Source: Apostichopus californicus
Lineage: Eukaryota > Echinodermata > Holothuroidea > Aspidochirotida > Stichopodidae
DNA: 64,000 bases
NCBI GenBank assembly: GCA_020650975.1
Contig: JAIPMN010000021.1
Location: 22,902-86,901, forward strand
Direction of reading: 5' to 3'
The position numbers and the translations under genes were made by a program. Positions 1 to 41,785 of this stretch are shown here, piece by piece. Each line of letters starts with the position of its first letter. The stretch's first letter is position 1. The notes beneath the pieces are model-generated. The model did no database searches. It had not been told where the DNA came from and saw nothing but the letters and a program-made list of their open reading frames with translations.

Positions 1-31735
<31,735 letters not shown>

Positions 31736-34700
31736 AGAAATGCTCAGCAGAGAGTACCACCTTCCAACAGGGTTCAAATGTCATACAGAGCCTTGACCAA
31801 TCACAGTGCAGTATGGACGATATAAGGATGTACGGATGAAAACTTATGCCAAATCAAATGTTAACCTTTTTTTTTTTTTTCTTGGTTTCTTAGGTTGTAC
31901 AAAGTTTAATATTTACTGCGCACCTACTAATTTTTAGGTGTCTATTAAAATGCGAGCTTCCACACAGCGTCACAGGTTGACTACGCTCGAATATGAACGG
32001 CTGATAATATCTAAAGGAGGTCGTATTCATCTGTTCTGTCGTGCGTTCCAGCGACGGTGTAGTGTTTCTGTGACATCGTGTGAGAGTTTTGTGATTCTAT
32101 GAATATTTATGAGGTAACATGAATATTTAACTATGTATCATTATATAACCAACCTATAAAAACCAAAGTAGGCGAAGATGAGTGCTCATTGAGAACCATC
32201 TACTACGTATTAAAGGCAAAACGATTAACGGAATTATCAAAATTCCGGTAGGTGGTCTATAGTTCATTCGTTATGTGGTTCTGATGAATTATCTGATGTT
32301 AATTTTCAGAGTTTTTGGATGAATGTAAAAATGCTCTAGTAACATATTAACTTTTACACTTAGAGCCCAAGGGCACATAGTTTTGTGTAGACACCACTTA
32401 GTAGCAGATTTCAAATTAGGTAACGCTAACATTAGAAATATTATTGTAGCCTCACATACCACGACCGTACAAGATCAAACGTTAAGGATCAAGTCTAAAA
32501 TACAGACATTAAAAGTCTTAAGCGGTTGACCTATTATCATAGTATATACCTTGTTTGTAATGGTGATGGAAATCATGTCATTATTAAAACAAAGACACCA
32601 TAATGAGAAGTGGGAAGTGAGAAGAAGGGGTGGGTGATGGGTGGATGCAATAACATTTTGATATTTGGTTGAGCCACTACTCATTTACAACATTTAAAGG
32701 CGGCATCAAAGAGATGATTATGATAAGCTGCACCCCCACTTCTACCCACACCAACCCCTTCCCTCACCCTCCCTTCCCAACAAATCTTGTTCTAGTGCCA
32801 CTAGCAGGTGAAATATTCCTTTCTGGCTACAGTCTCTCAGTGGGGGGGGGGGGGTGTTCATCATATTTCAGCTCTATTATGTCATATGCATATTCATGAC
32901 TCTGGTAACTTCTCGTTGAAGGTGACCTTGAGGTGAAGGGTTCCCCTGAGTGGTATATAGAGGCTGTCGAAATGATGAGCTCAGTTATGAATCCATTTCA
33001 TTGTGCTTCAAGATTGTCATACATGGTACATATAGTAAGGTGTTTTAAGGGATCCCTTTCAACAAGTTTCTTTCTTTTCATATTTGTTTATATTTGTAAA
33101 GTTTTATTATTGCCGATATTTTGAGTCAATATTATAAGAGTATTATTATGCATAATGATATTATATGCAAAATTTTATCCCTCTAATTTTCCCATTTTAT
33201 TACAAACAGACTAAAATGATAAAGATTAAAACTTTGTCTACCCCCACCCCACCCCTCCCCCCCCCCCCATAAGTATGCCATTGAAGCATGGCTGTAATTA
33301 GAAATTTGCAGTTTCATCTGTACAGTTGTAAATTGGAGTGGTATTTTCATGAGCCTTTGTTATTTTTTTCTTTTTTCTTTTTTTTTTGGGGGGGGGATGT
33401 GGGGGCACTACAATGCAGTATTGATTAAAGGAAGGATAAAAGGGCATTCAGTATTGGGCCCCAAAATTTAGGAATCTAGAAAATGCTAAAATAACTAGGA
33501 AATGCTAAAAAAATGCTAGAAATTTCTAAAAAGTACTTCCCAGCTGCTGTGATGCTCCAAAAAAAAAAGAAGAAAAAAGACAATTGAATGTCTCAGTGTG
33601 GGTAACTACTTTAAAATAATTTGATTATTTGGGTGACCATTAATAGACATTCTGGCATATTTTGTCGGGGGCCAATGCTAGTAATCTGTAAATGTCGGTT
33701 TGAGTAACTCCATAAATATCCTACACTGGCTAGAGCAGGTCATGGATTGTTACAGAGGGTAATCTGTCTGCGTTTATGTTGACTGCACATTAAGTCTGCC
33801 AGCTGAGGGTAATTTGACCAGTCCCCTTTCCTCTCCCACCCCCCCTGCCCTCACCCCAGCTCCACTCAAATCTTTGAGAGGCTAATTCTGCCATAAAATA
33901 TGCCACTTTTTGCACTATCATGCAAGCTTTCACCACATATAAAATTTGGTTAGCAATTTGATAGGTTGAAAATTGACTTCTGTAAAATCCATTCCAAAAC
34001 TTTTTGATTCTTGGGTAAACTCTCTGTGACTACAAAAAAAGGGCATTTTAGTATTTACTATTATCAGTATGTTTACCCTCCTCTTTCTTTTCTTCATCTT
34101 AAACAAACATTGGTGTGCTCTTTTTTCTTATGTACAGTTGTTACAAAAAGAAAAACATACTTGCAAAAAATAAAATTGACTGTTGTTTAGGAAATAATGT
34201 TGTGTGATTACAGTTCAAAGTGAATACATGCTATAGCATCAGTTATGTTCAAAGCTACAAATACAACAGGATTTCAAATTTGATCCATTTGTAAAAAAAC
34301 AAGGCAGAGGGGGAGAAGCTTTGGGGGGGGGTGCGGGGCCCGGGGGAGACACTCCCCGAGTTTGCGTTAGAGGATTAGCAGAGGTCTCATGGACAGAATG
34401 AGCCGGCCACTCCGTGTTTCGTCGTCTTTCCCGTCAATTGTTTGCAATAAACGTAAAAGAGTGGTATCTCTGAAGCCGTTCTTTTGTCATGTAAATGCTA
34501 TTTAATTTTTTGACTTTTTATCAGCTTAATAACTTTGCATGCATGCATATTAATATTGAATAATGTTTATTAGTTGGCCATGACAGAAGACACACACACA
34601 CACAATGCACAGTCTATTCTTTACAATTGTCCATCTTACTCACCCGTGCGTGTGTGTGTCTTCGTCGTCGTGGTCTCCAAAGTTTGTGACGTGTAAATTA

Positions 34701-37170
34701 AAAACTATCAAGGTTTAACTTTCTTTGGTCTGTATATACGTTTTGCATTTGAAAACAGCTAGACAAGATGTGGTATGGTTAAATACCGAAACTTGTTTGG
34801 GGTGTTTCGTCATTAATATAAAAACATCGAGTGTTTTAATCAGCAGGATGGAAGGGGCAAATCATGTACCCCCTAATAAATGGTAGACAAAAAGAAAAAA
34901 AACATACCTCTCAGATATCATTTGTAGTATTCAATGTCATCCGTTTTTGCAGCGTCAATAATATTTATAGAATAACACTGTCCTTAAAGCAATTCAATAT
35001 TCCACTGTATAATGAACTCTAGACAAAAAGTGCTACCCAAGGTAGAGCTTGGGCATAAAAAACTGATAACTTTGTCCATGCTTAACCCTGTTACATTGAG
35101 ACTGTAACCATGACATGTGTTACATTAGTTGAAGTATCACACGTCCCTTTCAAAAGGGACCCATGGCTGGCGCAGCTAGGGTGGACACCCGCTCTTCACC
35201 CCCCCCCCCCACCCTGTTTTGTGAAAGACCTCAAGTGGACCCCTTCTCAGAAATACATGGTACCCCGTGTTTGGTAAACAAGAACCCTTACTCCCACTTT
35301 TTTTATAGAAATTTAAATGTCCTTGCTGTTGAAAAAGTAAATCAAATGTGCCTTCTTAAAAATCTTGTAATTAGACTTTTTGTAAAAAAAGAGAAAAACC
35401 TATTCTAATTCTGGAATATTATGGTACAGAAGGCACAGAGGATCCACTTGTCCAAAACTTTTTTTATTAAAGGGGTTATTTGTAAGGTAATCCAAAACAT
35501 CTCAAATTTAGTTTGCGGATTCTCCATGGGATGCTTATTTAAGGTTGAATATCAGTGACTGTTGTTTGAAATTCTTGAATATTTTTGAGCAAACTGGACA
35601 ATTCGTTCTGTTCTACATATTTTCACTTCCTTCGAGAAGTGAGGCAACTTATTTCTGTAAAAGTATAGGTCACACAAGTGAGAATAATTGTATCAAGTTT
35701 TTGTACAGAATCTAGAAGTTTGAGCTCTATTTGCAAAAAGAATTACAGTTTAATATTGTTCATTTTAAAGATTAGCTATTCTGAGGTGCAATATCCATTG
35801 TGGTGGAACATGTTTGGTATATCTAGTCAAATTTGACTTGAAAAGTATGATAATTATTAATGGCAAAACGCTTCAGCAGGTTTATATTATATAAGTAAAT
35901 TAATAATAGAAAACTGACTGGGAAAGTTTTGGCAATGGCAAAGAAATATATGGCTAGAACGAATTCGAACCAGAGACCCCTGGAACAGGATTCCAACCAG
36001 AGACCTCTCGGTTACAAGACACCACAATAGTCACAAGTTGGAACCCAAATTTATGGAACGACCAATAAAGTATCTAGTCTTTGTCAATTCGACAAGACAG
36101 ACAGAGGTAACACTTCTTTTTATCTGTTAACACTCACCAGTAGAATAAAGGTGTGTACTTGTGATAGATTTTGTGAAAGGGCAAAACAGCACAGGTTATA
36201 AGATATGTGCATTTCAAGGGAGTTCCTTGATAAACAAAAACAGTTGCTTAAAAAGAAAAGAAAGTCTTGAGGCATATTTTCCATCATGATTTTATTTGTC
36301 TAAAGTTCTTCAAATTTTTTCCTCCAATTTTCTTTTAAAGTTTACTACACATGGACATATTCTATTTTTTTTTAATTTAATGACAAGCTTAATGCAAACT
36401 CCCTGATATAATGATAAACTTTAAACAAAACAACTGAACAAAATACAATTATAGCACTCACATAGAAAGCAAAATCACTTTACCTATGACTACACAACAA
36501 TGACTTTCTGACCTAGACAATAAAAAAACAAGTATTCTCTTTCTTTGCCTAATGGGTGGATCATTCCATGCCCAAAACACCAAATGTTTGGAAACATCTG
36601 CAGGTCACAGATCAGATTTTGCCTGAAACCCCCCCCCCCCCACCAGATAGATTGTTCCGTGATACAAAGTCACAGACAACTTTAGCTACGTAATAATCAG
36701 AATGGTCCCAAAGTTACGGCCCTCTGACATATATCGTGCAAATAACGTATTTTAGGAACACCACTGTGACAATGTTCTGTTGGCAAATTAGTTTCAATCT
36801 GAAAATTACTGAATCCACAGATGTAGTTCAGTCCACTGTTAAAGATAACCCACTGCTCACTCAACTATCCACATCTTCATAACAAATCATCCATAGGCAA
36901 TGTTCTTGATTGTAAAGGATCTATGCCAAGGAACTAGGTGAGAGTAGATTATCATATAACCTTCGACAGATGACAATAAATGGGTCTCCTCAAAAAAAAA
37001 AAAATTTTTGTGCAAAATTATCCTAGGTGGTCAAAAATGTTATCAAGGGTTACTGGCAAAATATGTGAATCCCTCTGAGTTAACAGAACTGGTCACAGAA
37101 ACAGTTTGGTAACTGTCACCTTAGCCAATAATATTATTTATGCAAGATTGTAAAATACATCAATATCTAA
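31736..37170. other. Kinase 3' UTR and intergenic DNA
   Basis: Untranslated and intergenic. A possible polyadenylation signal AATAAA lies at 34446-34451 after a GC-rich stretch, but others occur and the transcript end cannot be fixed from sequence. G/C runs at 32840-32852, 33255-33269, 33387-33396, 34323-34331, 35199-35210 and 36629-36640. No coding region supported. Confidence 0.65.
34586..34663. repeat. 14-bp inverted repeat with CA/TG arms
   Basis: GAAGACACACACAC at 34586-34599 is the exact reverse complement of GTGTGTGTGTCTTC at 34650-34663, with a spacer of 50 bp. Confidence 0.9.
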
Positions 37171-37186
37171 AAATGTGTGAGAAACT

Positions 37187-37765
37187 TTTATTTGTATTAT
37201 GTAACACAAGCAGAATAATAATTACAACAAATAGATTGCACTTCTCAAGATGAGTACCACAAAAGAGTTCCATCTGTAAGAAGTTCAATAGATCATAATA
37301 CACATTGTAGTACAAATGTATCCCACCATCCTCTTCACCTTCATCTTACATTCTTATACAACTTACTACCCAAATCTTTTTTTTTGGCATAACAGCTTAA
37401 AAATTCTATAAACGTACTGCTAAGTCATAATTATGCTTGCAAGATCTTACCCCAACCATAAAATGAATGAATGAATAAATGAATGTATGTAGCTGACATT
37501 TCCCATGCCAAACTACTATAATAATATGAATCGTCCACATATGCAAATTATATATCAACATAAAATAAATGAATAATTATAAGGACCAATCAGATATATA
37601 TGGCAATCATCCCACTTCTCACTGGTGGCAGCTAATCCTTCCAGCTTAACCAAACCTCTAATGAGGGTTTCTGGTTAAGCCTTCATCCAGGCACACTAGG
37701 TAAGCAGAGGGGTGATTGCATCTATCCTTCTGAGAGGTCAAAGGCCAAGTTAGCCAGGAATGAAT
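37187..37765 (-). other. SELENOT: SELENOT 3' UTR exon (proposed)
   Basis: A strong acceptor (ttcttttctag) on the minus strand at 37767-37766 fits the donor three bases after the stop. The exon would begin at 37765, include the SECIS-like hairpin, and could end near an AATAAA at 37192-37187. The end point is a guess. Confidence 0.65.
37625..37700 (-). promoter_or_regulatory. SELENOT: SECIS element (type 2-like) of SELENOT
   Basis: On the minus strand: ATGA at 37686-37683, then GGCTTAACC, an AGAAA internal segment (37672-37668), a mini-stem CCTC-ATTA-GAGG, then GGTTAAGC and GGAA at 37642-37639. GCTTAACC/GGTTAAGC pair perfectly as helix II, the ATGA/GGAA pair supplies the non-Watson-Crick quartet, and unpaired As sit before a small apical stem, as in type 2 SECIS elements. 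Confidence 0.88.
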
Positions 37766-38168
37766 CTAGAAAAGAAATAGGGGGAAGGTATGATAAATCT
37801 CCAAACCTGAATTTAAATATATTTTATTGAAAGGACAACGAATATATGATTTAATATGTTTATCTGGTGACCGGTAAAATATACCAATTCACTCAAAACC
37901 TAACCAACAGAAAAGTTGACCATGAAAGATAGTTTGGTTGAGTAATTAGAATATATGAAACAATGGATCCGCAATGAAATTAAGGCCTGCTCTTAGAAGC
38001 TGACAACGTCACCATCATCATCAATTAATCAGGTTAAGCAGCATTCATGTTAGGCTATACGGATCGAGTCATCCTTTAAACAGGGATATGTGCCTGGAAT
38101 GTTCCTTTGAAAGTAAAATCAATCGGTTTTCAGACCCAATGGTGGAACTATGTACAGAAACTTACCTC

Positions 38169-38296
38169 TTAGGACTGCACTGTTTGAGAGGACATACTGG
38201 GGTCGATGGTCATCTGCATATTCTGTTCCAAGATGTGGATCAGTTCATGGTACTGTGGTACTTTCCCAGACTCCAGCTTGGACCAGATTGGCATAT
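38169..38296 (-). CDS. SELENOT: SELENOT exon 4: C-terminus and stop
   Basis: 128 coding nt from phase 1 to TAA (38171-38169). DMPIWSKLESGKVPQYHELI and HILEQNMQM match vertebrate DVPVWSKLESG / QLVQILDNEMKL. The exon extends three bases past the stop to a gtaagt donor at 38165, so the 3' UTR is spliced. Confidence 0.95.
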
Positions 38297-39266
38297 CTGT
38301 AACAATGGAAAACAATGGAAAACATGGAAAACAATGGATATGGTAAACAATGGAAAACAATGGAAAATACTGAAGGTTTTTGATGGGGACTTCAATGACA
38401 TAGAAAGATTATGTGATAGCAGTGATGGATCAATCATGTGGGCTATTGAATCATGTTGTGTGTGTATATACAGTCAAATGTAAAAACTTGGTAGCCATTC
38501 TTATAAAGAAAAATATATATATTTATGAAGGGTAAGGAGACACTGTGAGCTTCAATACCTGCTACAGGTAACCCTACAGTTCATGGCTCATGTTTAAGAG
38601 TAATTACAAGGAAAACCAAAAAAAAAAGGAATAATGATGACAACCTAAAGAAGTTGCTCCATGTGCTTTACAGGTGCCAAGATCAAGTGACTAATTAATA
38701 ACACTTAGTAAAAATAAAAGGTTGAATGCCACCTTTTAATTGTTCGAGCGAGGGCAATGATCTTAAATGAACCAGGAGCGAGTTTCACTGTAATTAACTG
38801 TGTGTTGGTAACTGAAATCACCATAGGTCTTCATGTGAGACAATTGGACTTGAAGCTGGAAAAGGTAATAGGAATGAAATGGGGGGGGGGGGGGNNNNNN
38901 NNNNNNNNNNNNNNNNNNTCTATTTGTCACTGTTAAAGGTAAGTTGGCATATACTGTGGAGAAATAATTTCTATGGTTCGGAAGTCAAAGAGATGGAAAT
39001 ATTTTGATCTATGCGCATCTTAACATTGGTGATGCCAACGTAATTCATTGAGTGTAAGGGAAATGGTTGTAAATCTGGTTGATGATATATACTGTACACA
39101 CTGATTAATGGAGAATACTATTTTTTGTATTTTTTACCATTGAGGGTAATTTCAAAGGCCCCTGTTGAAATGAGTTGGGTTTCAATTGCGTTGCTGATGA
39201 AGAATAACATCATGCAGGCATATATCTGAAATAAACAAAATGAAATATATTAATAAAATATATATA

Positions 39267-39315
<49 letters not shown>

Positions 39316-41785
39316 AAATAAATAAATAAAATACAAAATAATAATATCCAATAATACTAATAACGAAAAATAAATATCATATCATTATTTATAATGAAGT
39401 AGTTGTAAGACTGCTAAATACAGGCAATGTATATAAATTCTGTAGTACTATCACTAACTGAAGAATGAGCTCTTAACAAACAAGCCAGCTTAGACAAACT
39501 CATGTATTTCTTCATTCACTGAGACAAACAAAATAGCTACATACATCTATGAAAAACTAACCACATACCTTAGTTTGTAAGTGGCTTATAACAACATAAG
39601 ATATACTGTATGTGTAATGTTTGATAACACAATATCATAATGGGAACTGATTACATTTGGGACCTATTTTAAGAAATAACAATAGTACACAGAATATTAA
39701 TACTGTGTGATAGTCCGACTGCACCGACAGATACATCTAGGAGTGGTCGGAATAAACACAAATTTGCCTCCAGTACTGAGAAAACTAACTTGTACTAAGT
39801 GTATTATTTTGTACTAACTATATAGTGTAAGCTACAGTATGGGATCTATACCATCTCTATATAGCATACAATGTTAAGACAAAGGTGACTGTTGTATGTT
39901 AAAGTTTACGATTCTGTCATCAACTTAGTGAGTTTCAAACCTTAGTTGTGCTGAGATAATTTTGGATTGCTAGGGTTTATCATACAGGTAAGTACATTGC
40001 ACAGTAAGAAAACTAAACATTGGTACCTGCTGTTGCCTGACGAGTATCACCAAATGGTTAAGCACCTCTTTTCGACCACAGCTGTCAAACTGACATAAAT
40101 ATGTTTCAACCATTTATTTACGTTATACAAATTAAACTCACAACAACTACACACAGCAAATATCTCAATCCAATAGTGTTACTCCTTTTCATTCTGGACG
40201 GATTGTTCTCACATCATCACACTCAAACAATGTCCTAGTTTTTGCAAAACATTGTTTCCATGATGCTACCACAATTAAAGCACTTCCTTTCCAATAATTA
40301 TGAGGGTAGTTTGACCATGTACCTTATTTTCTATAGCCCAACTCCAAAAGCTTGGGGTGTCCATATTGAGGAAGGTGAAGGGATTATTGCCAGTGGCAAC
40401 CATGAAGATGGCAGCAAGTTTCAGAAATCCTAAGGCTCCAGCCAGATACCGTCTGACCACGTGGGCATCGAAGTTGCCTCCCTCTATGGTCAAGCCAGGA
40501 TATTGCTGGTTAAGGCGATTAGAATACTGCTGAAACAGGTTCCTGTACCCTCACGATACACTGCGAAATGAGAAGTGATTATTTTATATTCTTGCGATCT
40601 CTGATGCTTTATCATATTGGATTTTAAGATGACTCACGAAAGAGTACTAAAGATCTTATAAAATGGCTACTTTGAACTCAGTGTGCACTGGAAGTTACAA
40701 GGTTGGATTGTGAGACTTTTATTAAAGATACTGTACATGTTAGCTAAAATAATTAAAAACCCTTGTTAGTTTCTAGGGAATTTTTTTTCCAAGGCATATC
40801 CATCCTGTATTTGATTGCGGTGCACAGTAAGGCTAGCACTCCAGAAGGTCCCGGCTATTAATAGATTAGTTGTAAAGTCTGTAAAACTACATCATTCAAC
40901 CCTTATTGTTTAATGGGGATGTCCAGTGCATAATTATGGACCAATAAGGTTTTGCTTGATTCTTAGTAGGGGAAAGTTCCCTTCATCTTCTGTGGAACCG
41001 TTCCACTAAAATCAACACAGGTGGTCAACTTATGAGCTGCCATATAGTACAAAGGTAAACTTTTGTTGGATTGAAAGTGTGCAAGAATGCAAAGCAGAGA
41101 TATTACTGAGGCTATACAAAACAGTGTGCAAATGCAGTTGTTCAAAACTTTCTCTGGCGGGAATAGTAACAAATTACACCAAAACACATCAAAATAAAAT
41201 GGAATATCGCTAACAAAATGAAATAAAGGAGAAATGCTCAGTGATGCTTTCCTCCCTTTTGTTAACGCAAATAAAAATTTAATTGAAAATGGGGAACGAT
41301 GTTAGGGGTCTTGGTGATTTAAACAAATTTCCGCATCGGGTAGAAAGGCTTGGACCGAGTTGTAACTTTTCCCGTCGGTTCCCGATTCACATCACTAACT
41401 ACTAGCCCGACGATGTCACTTCTACTGGCCTAGTACCAGTAGTACTAGTGCTAGGTCTAGCCTACAGTTAATGCATGTCCAAAGTTGTGCCTAACTCTAC
41501 GTTGTAAGTTAACTGCTCATGTTAGGATAAGTTAGACCTATACTAGACCCTATGATACTATATAACTAGTGTACTGTAGTGTTAGCCTGTATACTGCGCT
41601 ATACAAAGCGACTGACTTATTGCTTACCAATACATAAATTTTAAAGTTGGTGTTGTAAAATGAGAAATTCTAGACGATCTCCTAAAGTCTGATTTGGCCT
41701 CAACAGAGGGGCTCAACTCTCTGAACGATATTATACCCAAAATAATAAACGCCAAGGCGTACGCAACGTAAGTTGTGTTCGCCAT
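38169..41785 (-). CDS. SELENOT: Selenoprotein T, four coding exons
   Basis: Thioredoxin-like oxidoreductase of the ER membrane. Exons 41785-41628, 40560-40323, 39225-39138 and 38296-38169 join in frame to 612 nt: 203 residues plus TAA, against 195 in human. Order of features: hydrophobic N-terminus (VAYALAFIILGII, residues 7-19); the redox motif C53-V-S-U56-G-Y-R with Sec read from TGA; YPGLTIEGGNF; hydrophobic segment around YLAGALGFLKLAAIFMV; NMDTPSFWSWAIENK; IYACMMLFFISNAIETQL; STGAFEITLND; and MPIWSKLESGKVP near the C-terminus, all characteristic of SELENOT. The start ATG at 41785-41783 has A at -3 and G at +4. A SECIS-like hairpin lies in the 3' UTR. A 24-base assembly gap falls in the last coding intron but not in any exon. 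Confidence 0.96.
38301..38368. repeat. ggaaaacaat decamer repeat at the SELENOT exon 4 acceptor
   Basis: Imperfect tandem copies of aacaatggaa / aacatggaa on the + strand. On the minus strand they read ccattgtttt and serve as the pyrimidine-rich tract immediately before the exon 4 acceptor (ttacag). Confidence 0.9.
38895..38918. other. Assembly gap (24 N)
   Basis: A run of 24 N directly following a G homopolymer (38881-38894), in the SELENOT intron between exons 3 and 4. Its true length is unknown. Confidence 0.99.
39138..39225 (-). CDS. SELENOT: SELENOT exon 3
   Basis: 88 nt, phase 0 to 1, acceptor atttcag and donor gtaaaa. IYACMMLFFISNAIETQLIS and TGAFEITLN match the family's VYACMMVFFLSNMIENQ / STGAFEITLND. 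Confidence 0.95.
39226..40322 (-). other. SELENOT intron 2 with (TAAA)n microsatellite
   Basis: Contains a (taaa)n run at about 39267-39330 and otherwise AT-rich unique-looking DNA. No coding sequence seen. Confidence 0.8.
39267..39330. repeat. (TAAA)n microsatellite
   Basis: About 15 tetranucleotide units with one interruption (taattaaa). Confidence 0.95.
40323..40560 (-). CDS. SELENOT: SELENOT exon 2: selenocysteine and thioredoxin-like core
   Basis: 238 nt after acceptor ttcgcag, phase 2 to 0. Opens with VSUGYRNLFQQYSNRLNQQY and continues through YPGLTIEGG to SWAIENK. A conventional translator would stop at the TGA and call only the downstream part. Confidence 0.96.
40551..40553 (-). other. 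SELENOT: Selenocysteine codon (TGA)
   Basis: In-frame TGA within GTA-TCG-TGA-GGG-TAC, giving V-S-U-G-Y, exactly where SELENOT carries Sec. Downstream codons are strongly conserved for dozens of residues, and a SECIS-like element is present, so this is a recoded rather than a nonsense codon. Confidence 0.95.
40561..41627 (-). other. SELENOT intron 1
   Basis: About 1.07 kb; splits the Cys codon of the C-x-x-U motif. No other feature seen. Confidence 0.85.
41628..41785 (-). CDS. SELENOT: SELENOT exon 1: start and signal/anchor segment
   Basis: 158 nt, ending TG in phase 2 before a gtaagc donor, so that the Cys of CVSU is split across the intron. Ends TPTLKFMY, like the vertebrate GPLLKFQI that precedes CVSU. 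Non-ATG upstream codons extend the frame but the first ATG is at 41785. Confidence 0.93.

Noticed and set aside
35940-36030. Second tRNA-like element around gaattcgaaccagagaccc
   Set aside because: A B-box-like word is visible on the minus strand, but no A box or acceptor-stem pairing could be found at the right distance.
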